Shown: positions 25,030-33,039 of the stretch, piece after piece
Numbering within the stretch: the first letter of the stretch is position 1
Layout of the letters: each line of letters begins with the position of its first letter
NCBI GenBank assembly: GCA_045616225.1
Contig: JAZLGI010000078.1
Location: forward strand, 1 to 50,406
DNA: 50,406 bases
Reading direction: 5' to 3'
Source: JAZLGI01 sp045616225
Lineage (GTDB): Bacteria > Spirochaetota > Spirochaetia > Sphaerochaetales > Sphaerochaetaceae
Notes under the pieces: model-generated
Seen by the model: only the letters and a program-made list of their open reading frames with translations
What the model was told of the DNA's origin: nothing
The model's database searches: none
Position numbers and translations under genes: made by a program

Positions 25030-26754
25030 TCAGATGGTTCTTCCTACTTCCTTATAAAGTTTTTCTTTTGAAATTGTGTAAACAAAGCTTCTTCCATGAG
25101 GACAAAGCATGGCATCTAACTCAAAAACCCTTTCAATAAGTTTTTCTGCAGTGATGTTGTCTATCTTATCACCTGATTTTATTGCACTATGACAGGCCAT
25201 GACGGCAAAAAGCCCTTTCTTTGCTTCTTCTATATCACGTGTTGCGTTTCTTATGTATGATGCAATTTTCTCTTCATTTTCTTTGGCCGTAGCTGGAACT
25301 GTGTCAATTTCCCATAGCATTGGGCTTATTCTCATGAGTTGAACTCCAAGTTCCTGATAAATGAAACTGTTTTCCACAAGGAAAGCATCTGTACTTGAAT
25401 CTGTTTCAAATTTGTAAGGAACAACGAGCTTTTGTACATTTTTTAAAGAACAGATTTCATCATATAGGAGTCTTTCGTGGGCAGCATGTTGATCTATCAT
25501 TAGCAGTTCATCTTTTCTTTCAACTAGAAGAAAAGTGTTGAAAACCTGACCTATATAAACCCATGTTTTTGGTTTTACCGCATTTTCAGTAACGGTTAAT
25601 GCAGGCTTTCTTTCCATGATTCTTTTTGCATTTTCAAACCAAGATGAATCAAATGCAGGTTTTTCTGAAAGTGTGTCTTGTTTTGGAGAGAATGATATTT
25701 TTGCCTGTTTTCCTATCTTTTGATAAACAAATTCAGGGATTTTTAGTTGTTTTGGTTCTTCTTTTTTTACAGTAGAGTAGGTCCTTTCCAAAAGGGCTTT
25801 TCTTATCATAGATGTGACAAGTGAATACACTTCACTCTGGTTTCTCATACGGCATTCTCTCTTTGCAGGATGAACATTAAAATCTACCAGAGAAGGATCA
25901 TCTTCTATGAATAATGAAAAGTAAGGGAATGCTCCACCAGGAAGTGCAACTGAGTAAGAATTTGTTATTGCCTGAACAAGAGGGAAACAGTCAATTGGTC
26001 TCTTATTAACAAATATCCTTATTCTGGTTCTGTCACGTCTATGGCAAGTTGGATCTGAGGCAATTGCATACAGAGATACTGTTTGTGTAGAGCTTTGCAT
26101 TTCCACAGACTGAGAGGAAACAAAATCTTTATCCAATGACATAATATCCAGAATTCTTTTTTTCCTGTCTGCTTTTTTTAAATCCAGTTTTAACTCTGAG
26201 TCTTCATAGTAAGAGAAATGAATATCTTCAAAGCACATTGCCTTTTCAACTAGTACTTTTCTACAAGAAGTTGCTTCTGAAGAAGCCCGCCTCAAAAATT
26301 GTTTTCTTGCAGGAATTTTTTCAAATAGGTCTTCTGCTATTACCATACAACCTTTGGAAGATGAATCTCTTATCACAGGTTGTTCGTTTCCATTGTCAAC
26401 AAATAATCTGTAACCGTTTGTTGATATTGTAAGCTTTGTGCAAGAAGAAATACTTGGAAGTGCTTCTCCTCTGAACCCCATTGTTTTTAGAGAAAAAAGG
26501 TCATCTAAAGTGGAAATCTTGCTTGTTGCATGAGATTTGCAGGATAGGGCAAGGTCTGACTCAGACATTCCTTTTCCATTATCCTGAACACTTAATAAAG
26601 CAATTCCGCCTTCTTTTATTTCTATCCTTATGTCTTTTGCCTGAGCATCTATGCTGTTGTCTATTAATTCACGCAACATACTGGAAGGGTTTTCAACAAC
26701 TTCTCCTGCTGCGATTCTGGAAGCTACAATTGAATCAAGTATTTTTATTGCCAT
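25030..26754 (-). CDS. mutL: DNA mismatch repair protein MutL
   Basis: GHKL-ATPase that links mismatch recognition to strand removal. The 574 residues have N-terminal ATPase motifs 'ELIDNSIDA', 'VQDNGKGM' and 'TMGFRGEALPSISS', the 'FVNKRPI' and 'DFNVHPAKRE' blocks, and a C-terminal dimerisation/endonuclease domain. Endonuclease motifs are present: 'MIDQHAAHERLLYDE' (DQHAxxExxxxE, with Asp at the last position), 'ACHSAIKSGD' and 'CPHGRSF', so it is probably a nicking-type MutL. It is the last gene of a three-gene operon behind two exported proteins, 3 bp from the preceding stop, with no strong ribosome site of its own. Confidence 0.95.
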   Translation of the reverse strand: MAIKILDSIVASRIAAGEVVENPSSMLRELIDNSIDAQAKDIRIEIKEGGIALLSVQDNGKGMSESDLALSCKSHATSKISTLDDLFSLKTMGFRGEALPSISSCTKLTISTNGYRLFVDNGNEQPVIRDSSSKGCMVIAEDLFEKIPARKQFLRRASSEATSCRKVLVEKAMCFEDIHFSYYEDSELKLDLKKADRKKRILDIMSLDKDFVSSQSVEMQSSTQTVSLYAIASDPTCHRRDRTRIRIFVNKRPIDCFPLVQAITNSYSVALPGGAFPYFSLFIEDDPSLVDFNVHPAKRECRMRNQSEVYSLVTSMIRKALLERTYSTVKKEEPKQLKIPEFVYQKIGKQAKISFSPKQDTLSEKPAFDSSWFENAKRIMERKPALTVTENAVKPKTWVYIGQVFNTFLLVERKDELLMIDQHAAHERLLYDEICSLKNVQKLVVPYKFETDSSTDAFLVENSFIYQELGVQLMRISPMLWEIDTVPATAKENEEKIASYIRNATRDIEEAKKGLFAVMACHSAIKSGDKIDNITAEKLIERVFELDAMLCPHGRSFVYTISKEKLYKEVGRTI

Positions 26755-26757
26755 AAT

Positions 26758-28548
26758 TTACTCGGACAGCAGTTTTGTATCAACTGCAAGTGATATTTTT
26801 GTTGTGAGGAAGACCGGGTCTTCCACTTTATTGTCATAACCAAGTTCAAAACTCAGAACAGAGATGTCAAAGTCAAAATCTGCACCTATGGAAAGTTTTT
26901 CCAACTTTCTGGTATTTGTGTATTTAACGGCAGTCCAAACGTTTGTTTTGTTGAGTTTGGCTCCGCCTTGCAGAGAAAACCCTCTTTCTATGAGTGGGTT
27001 TAAATCTTCTCCCACTTTAAAATCAAAAGGAATATTTGCAGATAATGAAGCAAAATAACTGTTGTAGTTAAATTGTCCGTTGAAATACATGTTAATTACC
27101 GGTGCTGACAGTTCTTGTGAATATATTTTATAAGATGGAAGTCTGTAATCTACAATTCGTGACATATAGGCTTTATTGTTGACATCTACTCCAAAAGTTG
27201 CAGAGAATAAAGCAGAAGTCATTTTTATACTTGCACCTGCTAAAAATTTGGAAAAATCAGTTGCAGGTGCTGTCAGATGAACAGATAAATCTCCTTTTGC
27301 TTTGTTTGATTCAAAGACTTTGAAAGAGACATCAAAGGCAGGGAAGTATTCAAGAGATAAAGGCAAATTTGTCTTGTTTATTACAAGTAATGAAAGTCCT
27401 GCCAATAAATTTGAGTCAGAAAAAGGACGTGCTGCAAATCTGAATCCCAAATCTTCATTGCCTGAAAGGTTTCTGAAACTGAGATTATCAGAGAAACAAG
27501 TCATTTCTACTCTGTCTGTCTTTACTTCTGTTAAAAAGCCAAGCTCTTCTGTATCTGAGAATAATCTGTCCATGTCTCCAAACAAAGGATGTTTGAAAGA
27601 AAGATTTGTTTTTCTATCGGCTTTAATGTGAAGCAGAGTCCCTTTTGAACCGTAGCTCACTTCGTCTACAAAACTTCCTAGAAGTCTTAAGGCAGAGAGT
27701 GCAGGATCTTTTGAGTCTTGTATTTTGTAGGAATTTGGATTTGTGTTTACAGGGTCTGCTCTGAACCCAAAAATTAAGCTGTTATAAGAAGTTGTAATTC
27801 CAACAGCAAAATCTGTGTTTTCCAGGCTGTTTCTTACTCTTTGTGCGTTTTTCTCAGAAGTTACGTTAAGATTAAGTTTTGGTACGGTTATGTGGGCTTT
27901 GAGTCCAAATGTAGCACCGTTTCCAAACGTAGTTGTCTTAATCTCATGAGTATCAATTTCTGCAGGAGCAGGGGAAACCAAGTTTTCTTTTGTGGTTTCT
28001 TGTTTCTTCTGTGGAAAAACCACTACAGGCACAACAGATACATATTCCGGCTCTTCAACTGATTCTTCTTCTGATATTTCAATATCCTGATAATACTCTG
28101 TTTCTCCTGTGATAGAGTCATAAATACTTGCTGTACCGTGAATAAGAGAGCAGTATTCTTGACTGGATGTAGAAACTATCCTTACAGATGAACCTGAAGA
28201 AATGCTTATTTTGCTTACGGGAGTGTACACATTAATAAGGTTGGAAGATTTGTTTGAAAGCTCTATTATTCCATTTAAAAGGTGTAAGTAAATTTCAGAA
28301 ATGTCATAGCCAATTGTTACTGCAGAGTTTTCAAAGACTGTAAAACTACCGTAAATACAGTCAAATGAAACAGGATTATCTGAGGTTACTGCAGTCCATG
28401 AAATGTCTAAATCTGTTGCAGTCTGCTGTAGTTGTCCGTATGAGTCAAAGATTTTAAGCCCATCTGAAGGAGATGTGAGTTTGACTACCCCAGCAGAAAG
28501 AGAAAAGAGACCTGTTGTCAAACAAAGAAGCAGAAGTATTTTTTTCAT
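26758..28548 (-). CDS. large exported protein: FecR-like N-terminus, barrel-like C-terminus
   Basis: 596 residues with a signal peptide (MKKILLLLCLTTGLFSLSAG). Residues about 80-160 ('LLNGIIELSN', 'VSKISISSGSSVRIVS', 'SLIHGTASIYD') look like a FecR-type beta module; a Glu-rich linker (about 160-200) follows. The rest consists of alternating polar/hydrophobic strands ('LSIGADFDFDISVLSFELGYDNK'), suggesting an outer-membrane barrel or beta-helical domain. I do not recognise the family as a whole. It sits one base after the stop of the small exported protein and 3 bp before mutL. The combination suggests a spirochaete envelope protein; its link to MutL is probably only positional. Confidence 0.65.
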   Translation of the reverse strand: MKKILLLLCLTTGLFSLSAGVVKLTSPSDGLKIFDSYGQLQQTATDLDISWTAVTSDNPVSFDCIYGSFTVFENSAVTIGYDISEIYLHLLNGIIELSNKSSNLINVYTPVSKISISSGSSVRIVSTSSQEYCSLIHGTASIYDSITGETEYYQDIEISEEESVEEPEYVSVVPVVVFPQKKQETTKENLVSPAPAEIDTHEIKTTTFGNGATFGLKAHITVPKLNLNVTSEKNAQRVRNSLENTDFAVGITTSYNSLIFGFRADPVNTNPNSYKIQDSKDPALSALRLLGSFVDEVSYGSKGTLLHIKADRKTNLSFKHPLFGDMDRLFSDTEELGFLTEVKTDRVEMTCFSDNLSFRNLSGNEDLGFRFAARPFSDSNLLAGLSLLVINKTNLPLSLEYFPAFDVSFKVFESNKAKGDLSVHLTAPATDFSKFLAGASIKMTSALFSATFGVDVNNKAYMSRIVDYRLPSYKIYSQELSAPVINMYFNGQFNYNSYFASLSANIPFDFKVGEDLNPLIERGFSLQGGAKLNKTNVWTAVKYTNTRKLEKLSIGADFDFDISVLSFELGYDNKVEDPVFLTTKISLAVDTKLLSE

Positions 28549-28549
28549 T

Positions 28550-28966
28550 TTAAATGGACATTCCGTAAATCTTGTTATCTTTTATGACAAATGTTGCGAC
28601 TTTTCCGTCTGAGAACCTAACGGAAATAGAAGTGCTTGAGTCTGAATTCTCAAATTGCTTTGACATTATAAAATCTGATGCAGGAAGATGTTCTGATAGA
28701 AAAACAGAGTAGATGGCACTTAGAGCTTTTGCAGATTCAGGGGCAAAGTTTGTCTCTGTCCATTCAAAGGAAAACTCACTGGAAATCATTCTTGCCAAGT
28801 TGCTGTTGCTTTCTGATTCTGACTTGTCTGCAATCTGTCCTATTTCTGAATCTACCGGCAGTATTGGCTTTCCTGAAGCTTTTGATGGAAGATAAAGTGA
28901 TAGAGAGACACAGTATGCATCAAATGCAAGAACCAGTAAAACCAATAAAACGGCAAGTTTTTTCAT
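28550..28966 (-). CDS. small exported protein of unknown function
   Basis: 138 residues with a clear signal peptide (MKKLAVLLVLLVLAFDAYC). The mature part contains 'NLARMISSEFSFEWTETNFAPESAKALSAIYSVFLSEH' (helical) and a C-terminal beta pair ('TSISVRFSDGKVATFVIKDNKIYGMSI'), reminiscent of small periplasmic domains, but no family is recognised. An ATG at 28990 is in frame, but the ATG at 28966 has GAGGAAA before the signal peptide and is preferred. First gene of the operon with the FecR-like protein and mutL. Confidence 0.7.
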   Translation of the reverse strand: MKKLAVLLVLLVLAFDAYCVSLSLYLPSKASGKPILPVDSEIGQIADKSESESNSNLARMISSEFSFEWTETNFAPESAKALSAIYSVFLSEHLPASDFIMSKQFENSDSSTSISVRFSDGKVATFVIKDNKIYGMSI

Positions 28967-28991
28967 ATCTATATTTTCCTCAAAAACCAAC

Positions 28992-29020
28992 TTGTTTACA
29001 AGTACCGGGTTTGATAATAT
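28992..29020 (+). promoter_or_regulatory. candidate (near-)leaderless promoter for ttcA
   Basis: -35 TTGTTT (28992-28997), 17 bp, -10 TAATAT (29015-29020), 8 nt before the ATG at 29029. No ribosome site. Confidence 0.45.
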
Positions 29021-29028
29021 CTGAACTC

Positions 29029-29829
29029 ATGAAAGACAGTTTTGCAAGTCTGTATGATGAATCCAAACTTTCCTATAAAAACCTTGTGAATGGTAATATT
29101 CCGCCTTGGGTTATGCGTTTTATCAAAGGCACAGGAAAGGGAATAAATGATTTTGATATGATAAGGGGAGGTGAAACTGTCCTTTTGGGAGTTTCCGGAG
29201 GAAAAGATTCTCTTGCCCTGGCTTTAGCTCTTTCATTAAGAAGAAAATGGCTTCCTGTATCATATAATCTCAAGGCAATAATGATAGACTGGACAGAACA
29301 TCCCATAGACTCTTCTTATGTTCCGCGTTTGAAAGAATACTTTAAAGATTTGGAGATAGATTTTGAGATAAGAAAAGAGTCTCAGTTTCCTACGAGTTTC
29401 AAAGATGAATTTAACTGTTATCTTTGCTCCAGAAACAGGCGGAGAATCTTATTTGAAATTGCACAAAAGGAAGGATATAGGCTCATTGCCATGGGACATC
29501 ATTTAGATGATTTGGTGGAAACTTCCATGATGAATCTATTTTTCAGGTCTGATTTTGCCACAATGAATCCTGTCCAAGAGTTTTTTGAGGGAAAGTTGTA
29601 TGTTATAAGACCAATGATTGAGATTCACGAACAAACACTGGTAAGACTGTCTCAGATTTATGACTTACCTGTGATTAAACCGGTCTGTCCTTATGACCAA
29701 ACAAACATAAGGAGCCGTCTTAAACCTGTGGTTAGAGAAATTGTGAGTCTTGATAAACTTGCCCGTGAACATGTTTTCAATGCTCATGACTTTTCATCAT
29801 GTAAGATCAGAAGGGATTCCTGTAACTGA
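29029..29829 (+). CDS. ttcA: TtcA-like tRNA 2-thiolation enzyme (PP-loop ATPase)
   Basis: 266 residues. TtcA enzymes thiolate C32 of certain tRNAs using ATP and an Fe-S cluster. Seen here are the PP-loop 'GVSGGKDSLAL' near residue 47, 'CYLCSRNRRRILFEIAQKEG' (CxxC cluster motif) and 'IAMGHHLDDLVETSMMNLFF' (family GHhxDD...T...N.F), and a downstream Cys in 'IKPVCPYDQ', all matching the family. The ATG at 29029 is chosen because the protein begins there in register with TtcA and a promoter ends just before it; open frame continues far upstream only by chance opposite the 28966 gene. TtcA versus the related TtuA cannot be settled by eye. Confidence 0.85.
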   Translation: MKDSFASLYDESKLSYKNLVNGNIPPWVMRFIKGTGKGINDFDMIRGGETVLLGVSGGKDSLALALALSLRRKWLPVSYNLKAIMIDWTEHPIDSSYVPRLKEYFKDLEIDFEIRKESQFPTSFKDEFNCYLCSRNRRRILFEIAQKEGYRLIAMGHHLDDLVETSMMNLFFRSDFATMNPVQEFFEGKLYVIRPMIEIHEQTLVRLSQIYDLPVIKPVCPYDQTNIRSRLKPVVREIVSLDKLAREHVFNAHDFSSCKIRRDSCN

Positions 29830-29840
29830 GAAAGATTTTT

Positions 29841-31064
29841 TCAGAATGCCCAAGTTCCGTTTTCAAAAATTTGGATGTTTCTTCCGGATCTTGCCTTTCC
29901 TACAATGCTTAAATCCTTTGCTCCAATCATGAAATCTACATGAATCATAGAATCGTTCAGACCCATCTTGCGACATTCATCAAGTGTATAGTTCTCATAG
30001 CCCTTGATTGTGTCTGCATAACCGGCGCCAAGAGCGAGGTGGCATCTTGCATTCTCGTCAAACAGTGTATTGTAGAAAAGAATACCGGTGCGGTTGATAG
30101 GGGATTCCCAAGGAACAAGAGCACATTCGCCAAGATACGATGCACCTTCATCCATTTTAAGCATCTTTGTCAAAAGGTCTTTATTCTTTTTTGCTCCCCA
30201 GTTTACTGCCTTGCCGTTTTTAAACTCAATCCAGAAGTCTTCAATGAGTTGTCCCTGATAGCTTAAAGGTAGTGTTGCATAAACAATTCCTTCTGCCTTT
30301 CCTTTCATTGGAGATGTAAAGCATTCTTCTGACGGAATGTTAGGATTAAATGTAATTCCCTGCAGTGAAGTCTCACTAGCTCCGCAGAAACGGCTCTTGT
30401 CCATAAGTCCTACTCTGAGGTCTGTGCCGTTTGAAGAAGTGTAGTGCAATTCACAGATGTCAAGACTGTTCAGGTAAATGCAACGGTCATGAATATCAGC
30501 ATTGTGTTTTTCCCATTCTCCAATTGGGTCATCTGTAACTCTGGAAGTGTAAATAATGGCTTCCCACAGTTTATCAATTGCTTTTTTTGCAGGAAGTTCA
30601 GGGAAGACTTTCTTTGCCCACTTTGCTCCAGGAACTGCGACAATACACCACTGGTCTTTGTTTTCCCAATTGTCTCTGTACTTGTGGATTGTTTTGTATC
30701 GGATTCTTTTTACCTTTGCAAGTTTTTTCTGATTTAAACCTGCCATTCCGTCCGGATCTTCACTTTCTATGAAAAGCCTGCATGGAATTACTTTTTCCTG
30801 GTAACGAAGTTTTTCTTCTTCGTAAGAATCAAATTTTGCAAGTTCCATAGTGTGCTGTTTCCTGTATTGTGTGTTGTCTACTCCTTCATAATGGAAGTCT
30901 ACAACAACTTTTCTTGCTCCGGCTCTGTAACACTCTTCAACAACCATGTTTACAAATTCCGGCTGATCTATCTGGCATGTAATCCATACTTCCTGTCCCG
31001 GCTGTACGTTAAGACCTTTTTTTACTGTGAGTACTGCAAAATTTCTTAATACTGAACGTTTCAT
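29841..31064 (-). CDS. M29-family aminopeptidase
   Basis: 407-residue cytoplasmic metallo-aminopeptidase of the AmpS/AmpT/PepS type, removing N-terminal residues from peptides. Likely metal ligands are in 'IEDFWIEFKNGK' (Glu), 'YLGECALVPWESPINRTG' (Glu), 'ARCHLALGAGY' (His) and the C-terminal 'IHVDFMIG' (His and Asp), in the family order. The ATG at 31064 has GGGAGGG upstream; an in-frame ATG at 31115 lies within the shared promoter and is rejected. It is divergent from mnmA with an unusually symmetrical 84-bp intergenic region, and converges with ttcA. Confidence 0.92.
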   Translation of the reverse strand: MKRSVLRNFAVLTVKKGLNVQPGQEVWITCQIDQPEFVNMVVEECYRAGARKVVVDFHYEGVDNTQYRKQHTMELAKFDSYEEEKLRYQEKVIPCRLFIESEDPDGMAGLNQKKLAKVKRIRYKTIHKYRDNWENKDQWCIVAVPGAKWAKKVFPELPAKKAIDKLWEAIIYTSRVTDDPIGEWEKHNADIHDRCIYLNSLDICELHYTSSNGTDLRVGLMDKSRFCGASETSLQGITFNPNIPSEECFTSPMKGKAEGIVYATLPLSYQGQLIEDFWIEFKNGKAVNWGAKKNKDLLTKMLKMDEGASYLGECALVPWESPINRTGILFYNTLFDENARCHLALGAGYADTIKGYENYTLDECRKMGLNDSMIHVDFMIGAKDLSIVGKARSGRNIQIFENGTWAF

Positions 31065-31145
31065 AACGCCCTCCCCATTGGAAATTGTAGCATTATTGTT
31101 TCCAAATTGATACACTCATTGTACATTTGATTTGGAAAGGGCGTT
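31065..31145. promoter_or_regulatory. mirror-symmetric divergent control region (M29 peptidase / mnmA)
   Basis: Three nested inverted repeats: AACGCCCT (31065-31072) with AGGGCGTT (31138-31145); TTTCCAAAT (31099-31107) with ATTTGGAAA (31130-31138); and TACA/TGTA (31111-31114, 31120-31123). The outer arms are the ribosome sites of the two genes. Reading out from the middle each side also has a -10-like hexamer (TACAAT leftward at about 31085-31090, TACATT rightward at 31122-31127). Confidence 0.55.
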
Positions 31146-31148
31146 AAA

Positions 31149-32225
31149 ATGGCAAAAGTTCTTCTTGGAATGAGCGGTGGAATTGACTCAAGTATGGCTG
31201 CAGTGATTTTAAAAGAGCAGGGATATGAAGTAGAAGGAATTACCATGAGCGTCTGGAAACAAGATGGGAAATACAGGGGAAAGGAAGGCAGAAACTCCTG
31301 TTTCTCTTCAGATAAAAAGGAAGACTTGGAAAAAACAAGGTTAATATGCGGGAAACTTGGTATAAAACATCATGCCCTTGATATTTCAGATTTATATGAG
31401 TCTGTAGTTCTTAAAAATTTCAGGGATGAATACCTTGGCGGAAGAACTCCAAATCCGTGTATCTGGTGTAATCAGAAAATTAAATTCGGGGCAATGGTAG
31501 ATTATGCCAGAGAAAGCGGAATAGAGTTTGATTTCTTTGCAACCGGTCATTATGCAAGGATAGAGAAAAAAGATGGCAGGTATGCCTTGTTAAAAGGAGC
31601 AGACCCTGTAAAAGACCAGAGTTACTTTTTGTATCGTCTCAGTCAGAAACAACTTGCAACAACTTTGTTCCCTTTGGGAAGTCTTTTAAAAGAAGATGTG
31701 AAAAAGCGTGATTTTGAGCTTGGTTTTCATCCTGAGACTCAAACAGAAAGCCAGGATTTTTACAGCGGTCATTATACAGAATTGCTTGATGTAGAGGAAA
31801 AAGAAGGGGATATTGTTGACCTTGACGGAAATGTTCTTGGAAAACACCGTGGGATGTGGAACTACACAATAGGTCAGAGAAAAGGGCTTGGAATTGCCTA
31901 TCCCAGACCTCTTTACGTTGTTTCACTTGATCCTCAGAAAAATCAGGTTGTAGTGGCATGTGAAGAATTTACGTCAAATAAAAAAGTAACAGCAGACAGA
32001 ATAGTTTGGGGTGCTGTTGACAGTATAGAAGGTAAACGTCACCTTCAGGCAAAAATAAGGTCTACCGGACAGGCTGTTGGTTGTACTGTTTACGTTGATG
32101 AATACGACAGACTCACTGCAGAATTTGATAATCCTGTCAAGGCAGCAACCTGCGGACAGAGTTTGGTTGTTTATGATAATGATACAGTACTCTGCGGAGG
32201 TATTATTTCTTCTGTTGATTTATGA
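31149..32225 (+). CDS. mnmA: tRNA-uridine 2-sulfurtransferase MnmA (variant active site)
   Basis: Thiolates U34 of tRNA-Lys, -Glu and -Gln. The 358 residues begin with the PP-loop 'GMSGGIDSS' (family GMSGGVDSS) and show 'GRTPNPCIWCNQKIKF' (Cys104 and Cys107), 'FATGHYARI', 'KDQSYFLYRL' and 'YTIGQRKGLGI'. The second catalytic Cys of E. coli MnmA (Cys199, in ESQ/ST..ICF) is Tyr205 here ('ESQDFYSG'), while extra cysteines Cys51 and Cys67 lie in the N-terminal half. The CxxC plus Cys51 could hold an Fe-S cluster; this is inference. A ribosome-site AAAGGG lies 9 nt before the ATG. The 3' end overlaps the convergent trmJ gene by 55 bp. Confidence 0.9.
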   Translation: MAKVLLGMSGGIDSSMAAVILKEQGYEVEGITMSVWKQDGKYRGKEGRNSCFSSDKKEDLEKTRLICGKLGIKHHALDISDLYESVVLKNFRDEYLGGRTPNPCIWCNQKIKFGAMVDYARESGIEFDFFATGHYARIEKKDGRYALLKGADPVKDQSYFLYRLSQKQLATTLFPLGSLLKEDVKKRDFELGFHPETQTESQDFYSGHYTELLDVEEKEGDIVDLDGNVLGKHRGMWNYTIGQRKGLGIAYPRPLYVVSLDPQKNQVVVACEEFTSNKKVTADRIVWGAVDSIEGKRHLQAKIRSTGQAVGCTVYVDEYDRLTAEFDNPVKAATCGQSLVVYDNDTVLCGGIISSVDL

Positions 32226-32941
32226 GTGCTTATCAAGGAAGCTTTCTCAAATATTTTTTCCATTCTTACAATTTCGCTTTGTGTGTAAGAAGCTCTGGCA
32301 AAACTGTCTGAAAGAAATCTTCTTGTAAAATCTCTTTCTTCATCTACCTTGAAATAGCCTATTTTTTCCAGTGCTGCCATGCATTTGTCTGCAGCAGAAT
32401 CTACACGTTCTTTTGATACGGCATGGGAAACATCAGGATATTGTTTGAGATTTTGATAAAGTTCATAACAGATTATCTGGACTGCCTGAGCAAGGTTCAA
32501 AGAAGGAAATTTATCGCTGGTTGGAATTGTAACCACCATTGAACATTCATTGACTTGTTCATCAGAAAGACCATTGGCTTCACAGCCAAAGACTATTGAA
32601 ATTTTTCCTTCTCCCGTCTTGTTGATTGTTTCTGCCAGTTGGTGCGGGGTGACGCAGGAAAACTTTCTGTCTTTTCCGTGCCGTCTTGTTGCTGCAACAG
32701 TTAGAACACTGTCTGACAATGCTTCATGAAGATTTGTAAATTGTTTTCTGTTTTCATAAAGGTCATAGGCGTGAAGGGCCAGAGTTCTTACTCTGTTATT
32801 ATCGTAACTTTCGTTTGTTACAAGAGTTAGATGGGTTAAACCCATTGTTTTCATTGCCCTGCAGGCACTTCCTATATTTGCACCGTCTTGAGTATCGCAG
32901 AGGACTATTTCAATTCTGTCCAGATTACTGTCTTTTGCCAT
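32171..32941 (-). CDS. SpoU-class tRNA methyltransferase, TrmJ-like
   Basis: 256-residue SPOUT methyltransferase that 2'-O-methylates RNA, in TrmJ at tRNA position 32. Motifs: 'IVLCDTQDGANIGSACRAMKTMGL' (key residues IVL...N.GS..RAMK.MG), 'AATRRHGKD', 'IVFGCEANGLSDEQV' (motif 2) and 'SLNLAQAVQIICYEL' (motif 3, SLNLaqAv). The ATG at 32941 is chosen over one at 32959 because TTGGAA/TTTACT promoter boxes end 6 nt before it and the extra residues (MWFTCC) are atypical. Its last 18 codons overlap mnmA on the opposite strand, unusual for two conserved genes. Confidence 0.88.
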   Translation of the reverse strand: MAKDSNLDRIEIVLCDTQDGANIGSACRAMKTMGLTHLTLVTNESYDNNRVRTLALHAYDLYENRKQFTNLHEALSDSVLTVAATRRHGKDRKFSCVTPHQLAETINKTGEGKISIVFGCEANGLSDEQVNECSMVVTIPTSDKFPSLNLAQAVQIICYELYQNLKQYPDVSHAVSKERVDSAADKCMAALEKIGYFKVDEERDFTRRFLSDSFARASYTQSEIVRMEKIFEKASLISTHKSTEEIIPPQSTVSLS

Positions 32942-32947
32942 GCAACA

Positions 32948-32989
32948 AGTAAACCACATATTGAGAGTTTTTCCAAGTTAGGTTAATGT
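32948..32989. promoter_or_regulatory. overlapping divergent promoters (trmJ / AI-2E permease)
   Basis: Minus strand for trmJ: -35 TTGGAA (32971-32976), 17 bp, -10 TTTACT (32948-32953), 6 nt to the ATG. Plus strand for the permease: -35 TTGAGA (32961-32966), 17 bp, -10 TAATGT (32984-32989). The two polymerase footprints overlap, so they should compete. Confidence 0.4.
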
Positions 32990-33039
32990 TTGTATATTAA
33001 GTGCGTTAACTTATAAGTAAAGTATTGCAGGAGCAGAAA

